Positions 46,320 to 55,416 of a stretch of 64,000 nucleotides of DNA are shown piece by piece. The position numbers were made by a program, and so were the translations under genes. Position 1 is the stretch's first letter. Each line of letters starts with the position of its first letter. This DNA comes from Cryptomeria japonica (Eukaryota > Streptophyta > Pinopsida > Cupressales > Cupressaceae): NCBI RefSeq assembly GCF_030272615.1, contig NC_081412.1, positions 475,549,657 through 475,613,656 on the forward strand, written 5' to 3'. The notes under the pieces were generated by a model that saw only the letters and a program-made list of their open reading frames with translations, made no database searches and was not told where the DNA came from.

Positions 46320-47380
46320 CACATTACCAAATTAAATAGCTTGAGCCTATAGACCTAAACCAGAGGCATAATTTAAATATCATGAGCTCCAATGATTTAT
46401 CTAGCAAAGGCTAATTGAAGATGAAAGAAGCAAAGATCGTATATAAAGAGCTAAAATTCTTGATTGTAATAATACCTTCTCTAACCATATTAATTGCTTT
46501 ATTTTTTTTTAAATCTTTTGTATATCTCTACAAATCTTTCCAATAAATGCACAAGTACCAAATTGGAAACAACTATAAACCAGTACCAAATCGAAAATAG
46601 CTATAATTTATAAACCGGTGTGAAGTACCACATTGGAAGTCGTGGGGATAGAGTGGATTGGAGTTAGTGACTAGAAATGTATTAAATGACTGATATTATC
46701 GACTGGGACATTTGATACATGTCTAGTGAATCCAATTCCATTTCGGGCACTTTCTCCTAAACTACGTTCTCTTTAGAAATTTGGATTGAAATAAAACTTT
46801 AGCTATTGAACTACGATCATCAAACGGTTTAAAAACATCGATGGCTTTTAGGTACGTGTCACCCTTCATGTGTCAAAGAGGCCGCACTTATCGATACGTC
46901 GTGCAAAGTCCAGAATCCATGTGATATACTGATGTGATGTGATGTATCATGTTCCTTGTCTATTAATGGCAATGAATTCATGAAATCGCCAATAAAATAA
47001 ATATTTTTCCATAAATAACAAAATATTAGCCAAACAAATTAAATAATTTTCAAGCGGTGGATAAAAATCGCCAATATGCATAAATAATTTTTCCTTCAGA
47101 CAAAAAATATTTGCTGATTCAATTATATATTTCTTACTTTAAACAAAAAAATATTCACCTCCTACAATATATATTTTACCCATAGAACAAGGTATTATTC
47201 GCCAAAATTTTATGTAATTTTCATACCCTAGGAAAAAATCGCCAATACAAAATAATTTTTTTTCCTACTTTGAATTTTTTTTAACTATCAATATGAAAAT
47301 TTACCCCCAAAAATAATGTTTGATTCGATAGGATTTTACACTTTTGCCTAGGGGGTGGTTTCTTAAAGTTATCCCTGGTG
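46320..47380. other. Spacer with recurring short phrase
   Basis: AT-rich. The phrase 'aatcgccaata' occurs three times (about 46983, 47067, 47249), with a related 'attcgccaaa' near 47197. 'agtaccaaat'/'agtaccacat' recurs near 46553-46632. No gene supported. Confidence 0.4.
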
Positions 47381-47385
47381 GGATA

Positions 47386-47880
47386 TTAGCCATGGAAACT
47401 AATCTTCCATGTGCAATGGTCGTGCCATTTTATGTCTAGAATAGGCCATGCCTATCTAATTTCAAACAAAAATGCAGAAGGTTTTGCGCGATGGAAGTTC
47501 AATAAAGTGACTCCATGAAAGAGAACTTGGAGTTTCCAGCATGGAGGAGAAAAAGCACTGGAGGACCTTTTGATAGTCCCCACTATTTGGGATTCACACA
47601 AGAAATTCAATTTTTTTTGTGTACACACTATTTTGTATCTGCTCTTTCATGTACTCACGTCATCAAATTCCAATGCACATAACCCTCTGCATTTTTGGTC
47701 GAAATTAAATCTGCATACTTTGTTTCACCCAAATATTCCCTTTCAGATGCCGAAAACATAAAAAAAATCCACAAATAACTAATATTGCAACATAAAAAGG
47801 ATGTGTACCTTACTAGTTTTTGCTCTTGAATTATTCCTTCACCCTCTCCAACCTCCTTTCGTACAGTGAAAAAATCATTA
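47386..47880 (+). repeat. Direct repeat R1, copy 1
   Basis: Aligns with 48428-48930 (offset 1042): both start 'ttagccatggaaactaatct', share 'ggaggaccttttgatag' and 'tgtgtacacactactttgtg'-like phrases and 'tctgcatactttgtttcac', and fade after 'ttgcaacataaaaa'. It begins with the right half of the foldback element that is complete in copy 2. Confidence 0.85.
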
Positions 47881-48348
47881 TTATCCTGGGTCTCTTTTTT
47901 ACGACATCCAAATATTGTTCGCAGCCCGCGTCTTAAAGAAAAAACCACTAATGTTTTCCCAATCCTGTATCTTGCAGCGTCTCTCCCTGGTCTCTCTTTT
48001 ACAATGTCCAAATATCGTTCCTAGCCCATGTGTTAGTGAAAATGTTGTGTTTTCAACATAGTTGTTCGCCAAAATAAACCTCCCACTGACCTTTTAGGTT
48101 ATGGTCACCAGCTACTGATCGGACACTTACCACCAAAATTCCCTATGCACCAACTTTGTAGTATGTGAGTTTTCGACCATTGGAAATGCCTGACGTCGAA
48201 GCTCGACATTCATTTTTCTTAGCACCATCTTCATTGTCGGAAATGTCCTTGCAATGTATTTTCTCGTTCACACTATAACACGAAGCGCTCCATGCGGAGC
48301 TCATCAAAGTCCATAGATGTACAACGGGTACCCATACGGGAGTACGGC

Positions 48349-48373
48349 GTGCTATTTTACATGGAAGATAGCC
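48349..48373 (-). repeat. Terminal-repeat-like 25-mer, reverse orientation
   Basis: 'gtgctattttacatggaaga' plus 'tagcc' matches, as reverse complement, the forward motif at 49219-49243 ('ggctattgtccatgtaaaat'). This motif family also occurs at 26.2, 47.4, 48.4, 50.5 and 53.5 kb. It is translated within an 84-codon minus-strand frame (48143-48397), which I do not regard as a real gene. Confidence 0.6.
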
Positions 48374-48387
48374 GCTTCCGCATGGGA

Positions 48388-48488
48388 TATTCTCCAAATA
48401 AATGGCATGACCATGACATGTAGGAGATTAGCCATGGAAACTAATCTTCCACATTCTATGGTCGTGCTATTTTATGTCTAGAATAGCC
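48388..48488. mobile_element. 100-bp foldback (MITE-like) element
   Basis: Forward arm 'ggatattctccaaataaatg' plus 'gcatgacca' (48387-48415) pairs with reverse arm 'tggtcgtgctattttatgtc' plus 'tagaatagcc' (48458-48487). The inner bases 'ggagattag' and 'ctaatcttcc' also pair around a 'ccatggaaa' loop, so the whole unit can fold into one imperfect hairpin. Confidence 0.65.
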
Positions 48489-48930
48489 CATGCCTATCTA
48501 ATTTTAAACAAAAATGCAAAGGGTTTTGTGCATTATAAGTTCGATGAAGTGGCTCTGTTAAAGAGCAGTTGGAGTTTCCAGCCTGGATGAGAAAAAGTAC
48601 TGGAGGACCTTTTGATAGCCCTCACTATTTGGGATACACACAAGAAATTCAATTTTTTTGTGTACACACTACTTTGTGTCTTCTCTTTCACACAGTCACC
48701 TCATCAACTTCCAATGCACAAAACTCTTTGTATTTTTGGTCAAAATTATATCTGCATACTTTGTTTCACGCAAATATGCCCTTTTAGATGTTGAAAACAT
48801 AAAAAAATTCCACAAATAACTTACATTGCAACATAAAAAATATAGGCTCCTTACTCACTAGTTTTTATGTGTTGAATTCTATGCTAACCATCATCGAATC
48901 TAACCTCCCTCTTTTGCGCAGTGACAAAAA
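48428..48930 (+). repeat. Direct repeat R1, copy 2
   Basis: Second copy of the 47386-47880 repeat, offset 1042 bases. Roughly nine bases in ten agree over the first 400 bases, then similarity fades. Confidence 0.85.
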
Positions 48931-49167
48931 CACTCATTTTCCCACTCCTATTCCTATCAATGACACAACAATAAACCTTGTTGTTTCACATGGTGATCAA
49001 ACCCAATGATTTTCCCCCTAAAACTTGCAGCATCCAATAACAAACCCTGCGTCATATAATTGATCTTGAATTGATTGTTTGGTAGCTTGACTGTGATTTT
49101 TTTGAATGCATTTTGAGAATGACAGTAAAGTTCATCTCAAATTGCATCAAATGGAGCTCTATCAATC

Positions 49168-49250
49168 CCAAATACTAGGGGCTATTGTGTACACAAAATA
49201 TTGTGTACAAAATGGAAGTGGCTATTGTCCATGTAAAATAGCACAACGTA
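49168..49250 (+). repeat. Forward terminal-repeat-like motifs
   Basis: 'ggggctattgtgtacacaaa' (about 49168) and 'ggctattgtccatgtaaaat' followed by 'agcac' (about 49219) are two adjacent forward copies of the inverted-repeat family. Confidence 0.5.
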
Positions 49251-49627
49251 CATGCAGTATGGACCCATTATTTGCGATTCACAAAACTCCATTTTATGCA
49301 ATTCCAAATCGGTTTTACTGTCATTCTCAACGTGCATTCAAAACAATCACAGTCAAGATACCAAACAATAACTCCATTGTAAAGTTTTCAAATTTTTCTA
49401 AATGTCAATAGCATAATACCTGTCAAATATTCAGATTCAAAACACAACCACTTACTATTCTTACATGACCTACTAATGATAAGGAATTTGGGAATGTTGC
49501 CATAGACTAAAAATTATAAATAATAAATTTAGAGTTCCATTGTCCAAAAAATCAAGCCAACATCAATGGTGTGATTGGGAAATTCAATTTCAATCTAATA
49601 ATGAGAATAATTTTTAGTTTTCCAAAT

Positions 49628-50530
49628 GGGTTGCAAATAACATAGGTTTCTGCCATGGTTGCAAATACATTTGCTCACTGAGATAATCCACTTTGTGAAA
49701 CACAAGTAGACACATCTCCTACTCTAAATGATCATAATATTAGAGTAGCACAATGGCAGAGCTGTGGCCACTGGAATCTACTGAGGATTTCAACGAAAGT
49801 AAGTGCCAGTTTGGAGTAAAACACATAGGGTTTCGAGTGGTTTCAACAGTCAAAAGGAAAGAGCACTTTTTGCATGTGCACTTTTAGAATAACTATAGGG
49901 GTTTGGAATGGTTGCAACAGTCAATAATGTAATTGGGATGTGCCATTTTGGCAAAAAAAACACTTGACTTAGAGTGCTCCTTCGGTGAATCACAGAAAAG
50001 ATGTTTTTTCAACACTATACATAAGATAAACGTTTGTTTTTGCAATCTCCTGAAGTACCATTGCAAATAACCTACTTTTCTGCCATGGGTTCATATAGAT
50101 CGACGTAGTGAGATAATCCACTTCCTGAAATGGAAGTGGAGACATCTCTTGCATGAAATAGTGATAATATCATATGAGTGCAATGGAACAACATTTGGAT
50201 GTAGAATACACTATGGATATCAACACTGACTCGTACCATTTAGGGAAAAAGAAAAGAAAAAAGTGTATGGAAAAGTCATAACAACAAAATGATGAAATAG
50301 GCATTTTTCACACACACCATTTTAGAAAAAAAAACACTTGAAATTAAATGGCGAAATGGTAAAAAAAATATCAAAAAAGAAGTTATAGAGCCATAACAAT
50401 TAGTAGAGTTGGGTATGATTTATAAACTTTGGACACAAATATGGAAAGTCAACAATCATTGGTTAAAGACGAGTAAGATATGGTTGTTCATAAAAGACAT
50501 CAGCATGCCTTAATGATAGATACAAGTTAA
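49628..50530 (+). repeat. Direct repeat R2, first block (two sub-copies)
   Basis: 'ttgcaaataac' + 'tctgccatgg' + 'gagataatccactt' occurs at 49630 and 50056, and again (diverged) at 51253. 'gtaattgggatgtgccattt' occurs near 49930 and again near 51122. The block therefore resembles 50965-51640 over several hundred bases. Non-coding as far as can be seen. Confidence 0.75.
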
Positions 50531-50536
50531 TTAAAG

Positions 50537-50565
50537 TAGTTATTCTCCATATAAAATAGCATGTC
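50537..50565 (+). repeat. Forward terminal-repeat-like motif
   Basis: 'tagttattctccatataaaa' plus 'tagcatgtc'; its reverse complement partner is at 53481-53506. Together they could bound a 3-kb element, but no target duplication was seen. Confidence 0.5.
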
Positions 50566-50631
50566 ATATTGGAGCATGGATAGCCAACATACATATGTGG
50601 AGTTGTATGCGCCCAACATGGAGCACTGCAT

Positions 50632-50964
50632 TGAGAACAACAAAAAACAATTGCAAACTTACATAAACCTAGTCAAGCCTATGCATTTATAAAAAAAAAT
50701 GATGAAACAATAATTTGCAGTATTACCACGATTTTCTGTAGACTATGAAAGGTTACGAAATTCTCATATGCCTAAAGACTGCAAAAATTTGAAAAGAATC
50801 TCCAACTACCTGCAGAGAAATTTGCCAACTTTGACTGTCTAAAGACTCTCCAGCCACAAACAACTCCAAGCTAAAAGCTTCATTCTGAAAGTAATCCCTA
50901 ACCGGCTGGAATACGTGCAAACCAACTCTTTTCCTCGTGGCTTTTCGTTAGCCCATTCGTGGAT
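50632..50964 (+). repeat. Direct repeat R3, copy 1
   Basis: Matches 52930-53264: both contain 'aaacttacataaacct', 'gcctatgcattta', 'ttctcatatgcctaaagact', 'agactctcc' and end at 'tagcccattc'. Confidence 0.88.
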
Positions 50965-51640
50965 TCCAGATACCACTAGGGATTTCAATGCAAGCAAGTT
51001 TCAGTTTGGAGAAAAAAACAACGATTTTGTAGAGGTTTCAACAGTCAAAACAAAATAGGGCAATTGCAAGTGCAATTTTGGAATAACCGCGGGGGTTTGG
51101 AACGGTGGCAACAATAAAAAATGTAATTGGGATGTGCCATTTTGGCAAAAAGCACTGGATTTGGAGCGCTCCTCTGGTGAAGCACAGAAGAGGCATTTTT
51201 TTAACCTTGTACATAAGATAAACATTACTTTTTGCAGCCGCCTGAAGTACCATTGCAAATAACCTATTTTTCTTCCATAGGTGCAAATAGATCAGCCGAG
51301 TGAGATAATACACCTTCTAAAATGGAGGTGGAGATATCTCCTTCTTGAAATACTGATAATATAAGAGTCGTACAATAGAATAGCAATGGCGTGTAGAATA
51401 CACTAGATTTCAATGCTGGTTGGTGCCATTTAGAAAAAAAAAAGGGTTTGGAGAAGTCATAACAACAAAATAACATATAGACATTTTTCACACACACCAT
51501 TTTTGAAAAAGCACTTCAAATTAAATGGTGAAATGGTTCTTAAAACCAAAAGAAACCCCCCAAAAAAACATCAAGACAGAAGTTGTAGAGATATAGCAAT
51601 TAATAGAGATGGGTATGATTTAGAAACTTTACACATAAAT
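50965..51640 (+). repeat. Direct repeat R2, second block
   Basis: Collinear with parts of 49770-50450: 'agtttggag', 'ttggaa...ggttgcaacagtcaa'-like, 'gtaattgggatgtgccattt', 'ttgcaaataacctat', 'tcacacacaccattttt' and 'gggtatgattta'. Confidence 0.75.
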
Positions 51641-52057
51641 ATGGAATGCAAACAATTGTTGGTTGTAAGTCTCGCTGATGTCGTTTGCCAACAAGCATAT
51701 GTTGCTAGTCTTCAACAGTCATTGGTTGAAGACGAGAAACATATGCTTGTTGGCATACAACATCAACAAGACTTAACAATAGATACACAGTTAATGGAAT
51801 ACATTGCATCATTAGAGAAATTCAAAATACTTCTAAGATTGATGTGGCAACCAAGAATATTAAAAAATGTCACCTATTTCAATTCTGATAGTAGATTTTA
51901 CAAAAGTTTTGTCAAAGAAACTTATGTTAGGATCAAAGTTTGGATATCTAATTTTGAGCAAACACGTAGAGGGTTTGGTGCATTGGAAGTTCGATGTGGT
52001 AGCAACGAAAGGGTTCTTTCCAACTACATGCAAAATGAACATTGGATTGTAGTGTAG
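51503..52057 (+). CDS. Hypothetical 184-codon reading frame, doubtful gene
   Basis: Opens MKKHFKLNGEMVL and contains 'LLVVSLADVVCQQAYVASLQ' and 'SLEKFKILLRLMW'. Its first third lies in repeat R2 and its middle is built from a large inverted repeat (51671-51770), so the frame may be fortuitous. No domain recognised; no TATA/polyA context supports expression. Retained because it is one of the few long open frames outside recognised elements. Confidence 0.25.
   Translation: MKKHFKLNGEMVLKTKRNPPKKHQDRSCRDIAINRDGYDLETLHINMECKQLLVVSLADVVCQQAYVASLQQSLVEDEKHMLVGIQHQQDLTIDTQLMEYIASLEKFKILLRLMWQPRILKNVTYFNSDSRFYKSFVKETYVRIKVWISNFEQTRRGFGALEVRCGSNERVLSNYMQNEHWIVV
51671..51770. repeat. Strong hairpin: 46-bp inverted repeat with 8-base loop
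   Basis: Arms 51671-51716 and 51725-51770 pair with about 6 mismatches. The inner 31 bases (beginning tgccaacaagcatatgtt) have only two mismatches; the loop is agtcattg. The related non-hairpin copy at 50440-50530 has the right arm only, so the left arm was gained here. The size and near-perfect stem resemble a young microRNA-type or template-switch hairpin. Confidence 0.85.
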
Positions 52058-52396
52058 ATCACAAAGATTTCTTCTGGTAAACACAGTGAGTAAAAAACCC
52101 TAACATATTTATCTTCTAGCTTTTGTTGTAGAGGCAAATTTTAAAGATACTTCTATCAAAAACTGATGTGGCAACAACATGTATTTAAAAACATCTTTTT
52201 CAAACTAAAAATCTTTCATTTTGTCCACAATGCCCTTCCATCGAGATAAATAGACAAATCAACTCTGTTTCTCACATGATCAGACCACATGTGTGAAAAA
52301 CACTCATGTTCTTTAACATTCCTAGTTGTGTGTGGAAAACCATAGTTTTATTTATTGTGTTTTAATTTTACCTTGTGTATCATTCCATGCTTTTTA

Positions 52397-52830
52397 ACAT
52401 TCCCAGTCCCTACAAGTGATCAAAAAATGCATATACATGAAATAAACATACAGACTAAGCAAAATTTGAAATTTCCAAAATTTTTACTCTCCTCTCAAAA
52501 AACTTTTGTCTACTTTAGCATACCCAGTCCTGTCGGGTAGTCCAAATCAATGAAAGAAAGACATGCAGAAAGAGAAAACCCTAGACCCGTGAGAAATTTA
52601 TTATAGAAACGCTCACAATTGTTTTACAACCCACACCAAATACAAAAAACTTTCGTATTCCTAAGCAATCCTAGTCCCGACACGTGGCCAAAATGCACAC
52701 AAAAATGAGACACACAATGAGCAAACCCTAGATCATATATAAAAAATTATTACGACACTAGGGTTTGCTTAAATGCATTGACGAACATTCCTCTTCCACC
52801 CACAGTCCCTACTAGCATGACAAATTGGCA
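52397..52830 (+). repeat. Degenerate tandem array, unit 120-145 bases
   Basis: The anchor 'aacattcccagtccc' recurs in altered form at about 52397, 52517, 52663 and 52785. Units also share 'caaaatgcacac'/'aaaaatgcatat' and 'aaaccctaga' (telo-box-like AAACCCTA). Strongly diverged. Confidence 0.6.
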
Positions 52831-52929
52831 AACAAATATTGGTAAATGAACCTACTTGTATGGTTCGAGCTCCCTTGAAAACAATGACTACGCTTCCAAA
52901 ACGTCTTCCCCACCTTTGCTTCCCTACAC

Positions 52930-53264
52930 TGCGAACAACAAAAATCAATCATAAACTTACATAAACCTAGCCAAGCCTATGCATTTACGAAAAAAAAAAT
53001 TAAACAATAATTTGAAGTATTATCGTGCTTTTTTGTAGATTGCGAAAGATTACGAAATTCTCATATGCCTAAAGACTGCAAAAATTCGAAAAGAATCTCC
53101 AACAGCCTGGGGAGAAATTTACCAACTCCGACTATCTAAAGACTCTCCGGCAACAAACAACTCGGATCTAAAAGCTTTATTCTGCTTTGTAATCCCTGAC
53201 CAAGTGGAATACATGCAAACCGCCTCTTTTTGGTCGTGGCTTTTCATTAGCCCATTCATGGATT
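52930..53264 (+). repeat. Direct repeat R3, copy 2
   Basis: Second copy of 50632-50964; see that entry. The two copies differ by scattered substitutions and small indels. Confidence 0.88.
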
Positions 53265-53532
53265 TTAATGCTATTTCCAACAAAAAATCAAAATCATTTT
53301 CTGTCGTCGTCTGATGACCCTGCCAAAAACTTGCGTACCGACGATCGCCATGCCATTCACCGATTTCTAGTCGCCAGTATCCCTCCCATGACTTTCTCCG
53401 AAGACCCCATGCCATGTTGTTCAATCGACACTCCGTGACGCTTCTCTGTGGACCCCTATGCCACGCCATATAATCTCCCGCATGCCATTTTATGTGGAGA
53501 ATAGCCGATACCAATGAAAACAGAGAGGACAT
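53119..53532 (-). CDS. Hypothetical 137-codon reading frame, doubtful gene
   Basis: Reads MSSLFSLVSAILHIKWHAG (this part overlaps the terminal-repeat motif at 53481-53506), then 'WGLRRKSWEGYWRLEIGEW' and 'KEAVCMYSTWSGITKQNK'. The C-terminal third lies in repeat R3; the paralogous copy at 50.6-50.96 kb has stops in the same frame, so it is probably not conserved as protein. No domain recognised. Confidence 0.3.
   Translation of the reverse strand: MSSLFSLVSAILHIKWHAGDYMAWHRGPQRSVTECRLNNMAWGLRRKSWEGYWRLEIGEWHGDRRYASFWQGHQTTTENDFDFLLEIALKSMNGLMKSHDQKEAVCMYSTWSGITKQNKAFRSELFVAGESLDSRSW
53481..53506 (-). repeat. Terminal-repeat-like motif, reverse orientation
   Basis: 'catgccattttatgtggaga' plus 'atagcc', reverse complement of the forward motif at 50537-50565. 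Confidence 0.55.
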
Positions 53533-53692
53533 TCATACTGGGAAGCGAGATCAAATATATTTAAATAAATGGGACAATAAATATAATTTAAGCTTAATAC
53601 TATGTGTCAATATTCCCGTATATGCTAGATCTATATTCACCATAGAACGGTGGAGTTCCTTGTGAGGCGAATCTATTAAAAGGATCGTGGTC

Positions 53693-53856
53693 ATTTTTCT
53701 TCACCGGATCATTGCGAAAACCATAAAATCTTAAAACTATATCAGTACCGAATATGATAAGACATTTATTCATAATTTTCTTTTGCCGGATCATTGCCAA
53801 AAGCATAAAATCTTAAAACAATATCAGTACCAAATATAATAAGACATTTATTCATA
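53693..53856. repeat. 82-bp tandem duplication upstream of the cysteine-rich peptide gene
   Basis: 'ccggatcattg' recurs at 53704 and 53786; both units continue with 'cataaaatcttaaaac', 'atatcagtacc' and 'aagacatttattcataa'. Two copies with about one in ten bases different. It lies 250-400 bases upstream of the TATA box. Confidence 0.9.
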
Positions 53857-54098
53857 AAATTGTACGTTGTGACTAGTCTTTTAAATTACTATTATCTCGA
53901 TTAAATCTCCGAAGAAGAGAGGAACCTTTGGTATGGTTGGCCATATCAGTAATGCTATAATGAATGGCGTAGAAATCGAGCAATGCATATTGAGTAAATT
54001 GGGCCGACTAATAATACACAGAATGGTGTGAAAACTGAGGCATTAAATAAGTCCAAACGGCCAGAAAAGGCCTTCCGATTCCACCCTAATTCCCACTC

Positions 54099-54104
54099 TA
54101 TAAA
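54099..54104 (+). promoter_or_regulatory. TATA box of the cysteine-rich peptide gene
   Basis: 'ctctataaat' places tataaa about 55 bases before the ATG, so transcription would start near 54130 and give a 5' leader of about 30 bases. Confidence 0.75.
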
Positions 54105-54159
54105 TTGGATGTCCTCTCCCTGCTTACCTACAACATTTTTGTTCAAAAGATAGAAGAAA

Positions 54160-54369
54160 ATGGCGAAGAAATTGCTCTGCGTGGTGCTACTGATAGCGTT
54201 GGCTGTGGCTATGGGCATGTCTGAAGCAAAGTCTATTACTGAGTGCGATCTTCAGCACTGCAGTAGCGATGGTGACTGTAGCAACTACGACGAACCTGGT
54301 GAGGACTCTAGTTGTTGCGAAATTGGAAAATGTGGTACTGGAGTTGGATATTGCTGCTATTATGGTTGA
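54160..54369 (+). CDS. Secreted cysteine-rich peptide, 69 residues
   Basis: Intact single-exon frame. Residues 1-23 (MAKKLLCVVLLIALAVAMGM then SEA) are a typical signal peptide with two lysines, a long Leu/Val/Ala core and cleavage likely after SEA. The mature part, about 46 residues, has eight cysteines in the order C-x4-C-x5-C-x11-CC-x4-C-x6-CC, is acidic in the middle and ends CCYYG. This suggests a disulfide-stabilised extracellular peptide, as in plant defence or signalling peptides, but the spacing is not that of classical defensins, nsLTPs or snakins that I can recall, so no family is assigned. The start is supported by the signal peptide and the purine-rich 'gaagaaaatgg' context; TATA box and AATAAA signal flank it. 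It is the only gene here that appears complete and unbroken. Confidence 0.85.
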   Translation: MAKKLLCVVLLIALAVAMGMSEAKSITECDLQHCSSDGDCSNYDEPGEDSSCCEIGKCGTGVGYCCYYG

Positions 54370-54474
54370 CTATAATCCGCCATAGAGGCCTTTCATTTAG
54401 TCATGTCTTGCATCTCTCATCTCATGTTGAGCCTACTAGAGAGAAACGCTTATTTCTCTAGCAGACTTTTCTCG

Positions 54475-54480
54475 AATAAA
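54475..54480 (+). terminator. Polyadenylation signal of the cysteine-rich peptide gene
   Basis: aataaa 106 bases after the stop codon, within 'ctcgaataaataatac', a plausible near-upstream element. Confidence 0.65.
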
Positions 54481-54489
54481 TAATACATA

Positions 54490-55415
54490 AATCTTGTTTT
54501 CAAAATGTTATTTTTATACAATTATGTTATATATAATAATCATGAAATTTATATATTTATTATTTTATTATTTAATTTTATATTTAATATAGAATAGTGT
54601 TTGCAAAGTATATATAGAAGATAAATATTCTAATTTTATATAAGATTAGGTACTTCATTTTAAAATATCTAGTGATCAATTTTCTTCTTTTTCATATTCA
54701 CACATCTTTATATATCTACATAATCTATTTGTTTATTGTTCACATGCTTTCACTTGTTCTCATACACATACTATATTTTATGATTTAACCCATTTTTTAT
54801 TATGGGATTAGTTTGTAGTCGTTAGTCATCCTTTCAATCTTAGACTCATCCCACCTAAATATACATATTTAGCTCAAGATTGGACCAGCTTCCCACCTTT
54901 AATATTCCAACCTTGACTATGTACAAGCTAGCATGATAGATGCTAGGTGCTTCTATTTAAAGATATTTGATGCATTGAATCGAGAGATCTAATATTCAAG
55001 TACATATTTTTAGGCTACTTACCTTATATACATATTCAAGTACATAAGTAAAAAAGCATTCACATTTGTATGTCTAAATTGGCTCTCTAATATAAATATA
55101 GTTTGGCATAACTGATCTACAATAATTTGCATGAATAAACATTATTAATTTTTATATTATTCAAATTATATAGCTTGATCTAAGTTATAGTTCCTATTGA
55201 TCTAATGGAGATTCTGCAAAATATTTTTAAATACATTTTTAATTTAACAAATATTCAACAAAAATACTGGGAATAGGAAAGAGTGACTAAATAAATTTCA
55301 TAGTAGAAAGTAACAAAATACATAGAGGAATTTTGTCAATGCAAGATAAGACGATGCTCAAGAATTAGTCCTAAAAAAATAGACTTCTCTCTACACAAAG
55401 CTTACACAAACTGGT
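54490..55415. other. AT-rich intergenic DNA
   Basis: Very AT-rich with no reading frame or repeat that I can support. Confidence 0.5.
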
Positions 55416-55416
55416 A

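Noticed and set aside
48143-48397. 84-codon minus-strand frame beginning MENIPCGSGYLPCKIARRTP
   Set aside because: Its N-terminal part is a translation of the inverted-repeat motif, which is also translated at 49.2 kb as a similar peptide; DNA repeat, not protein, explains the similarity.
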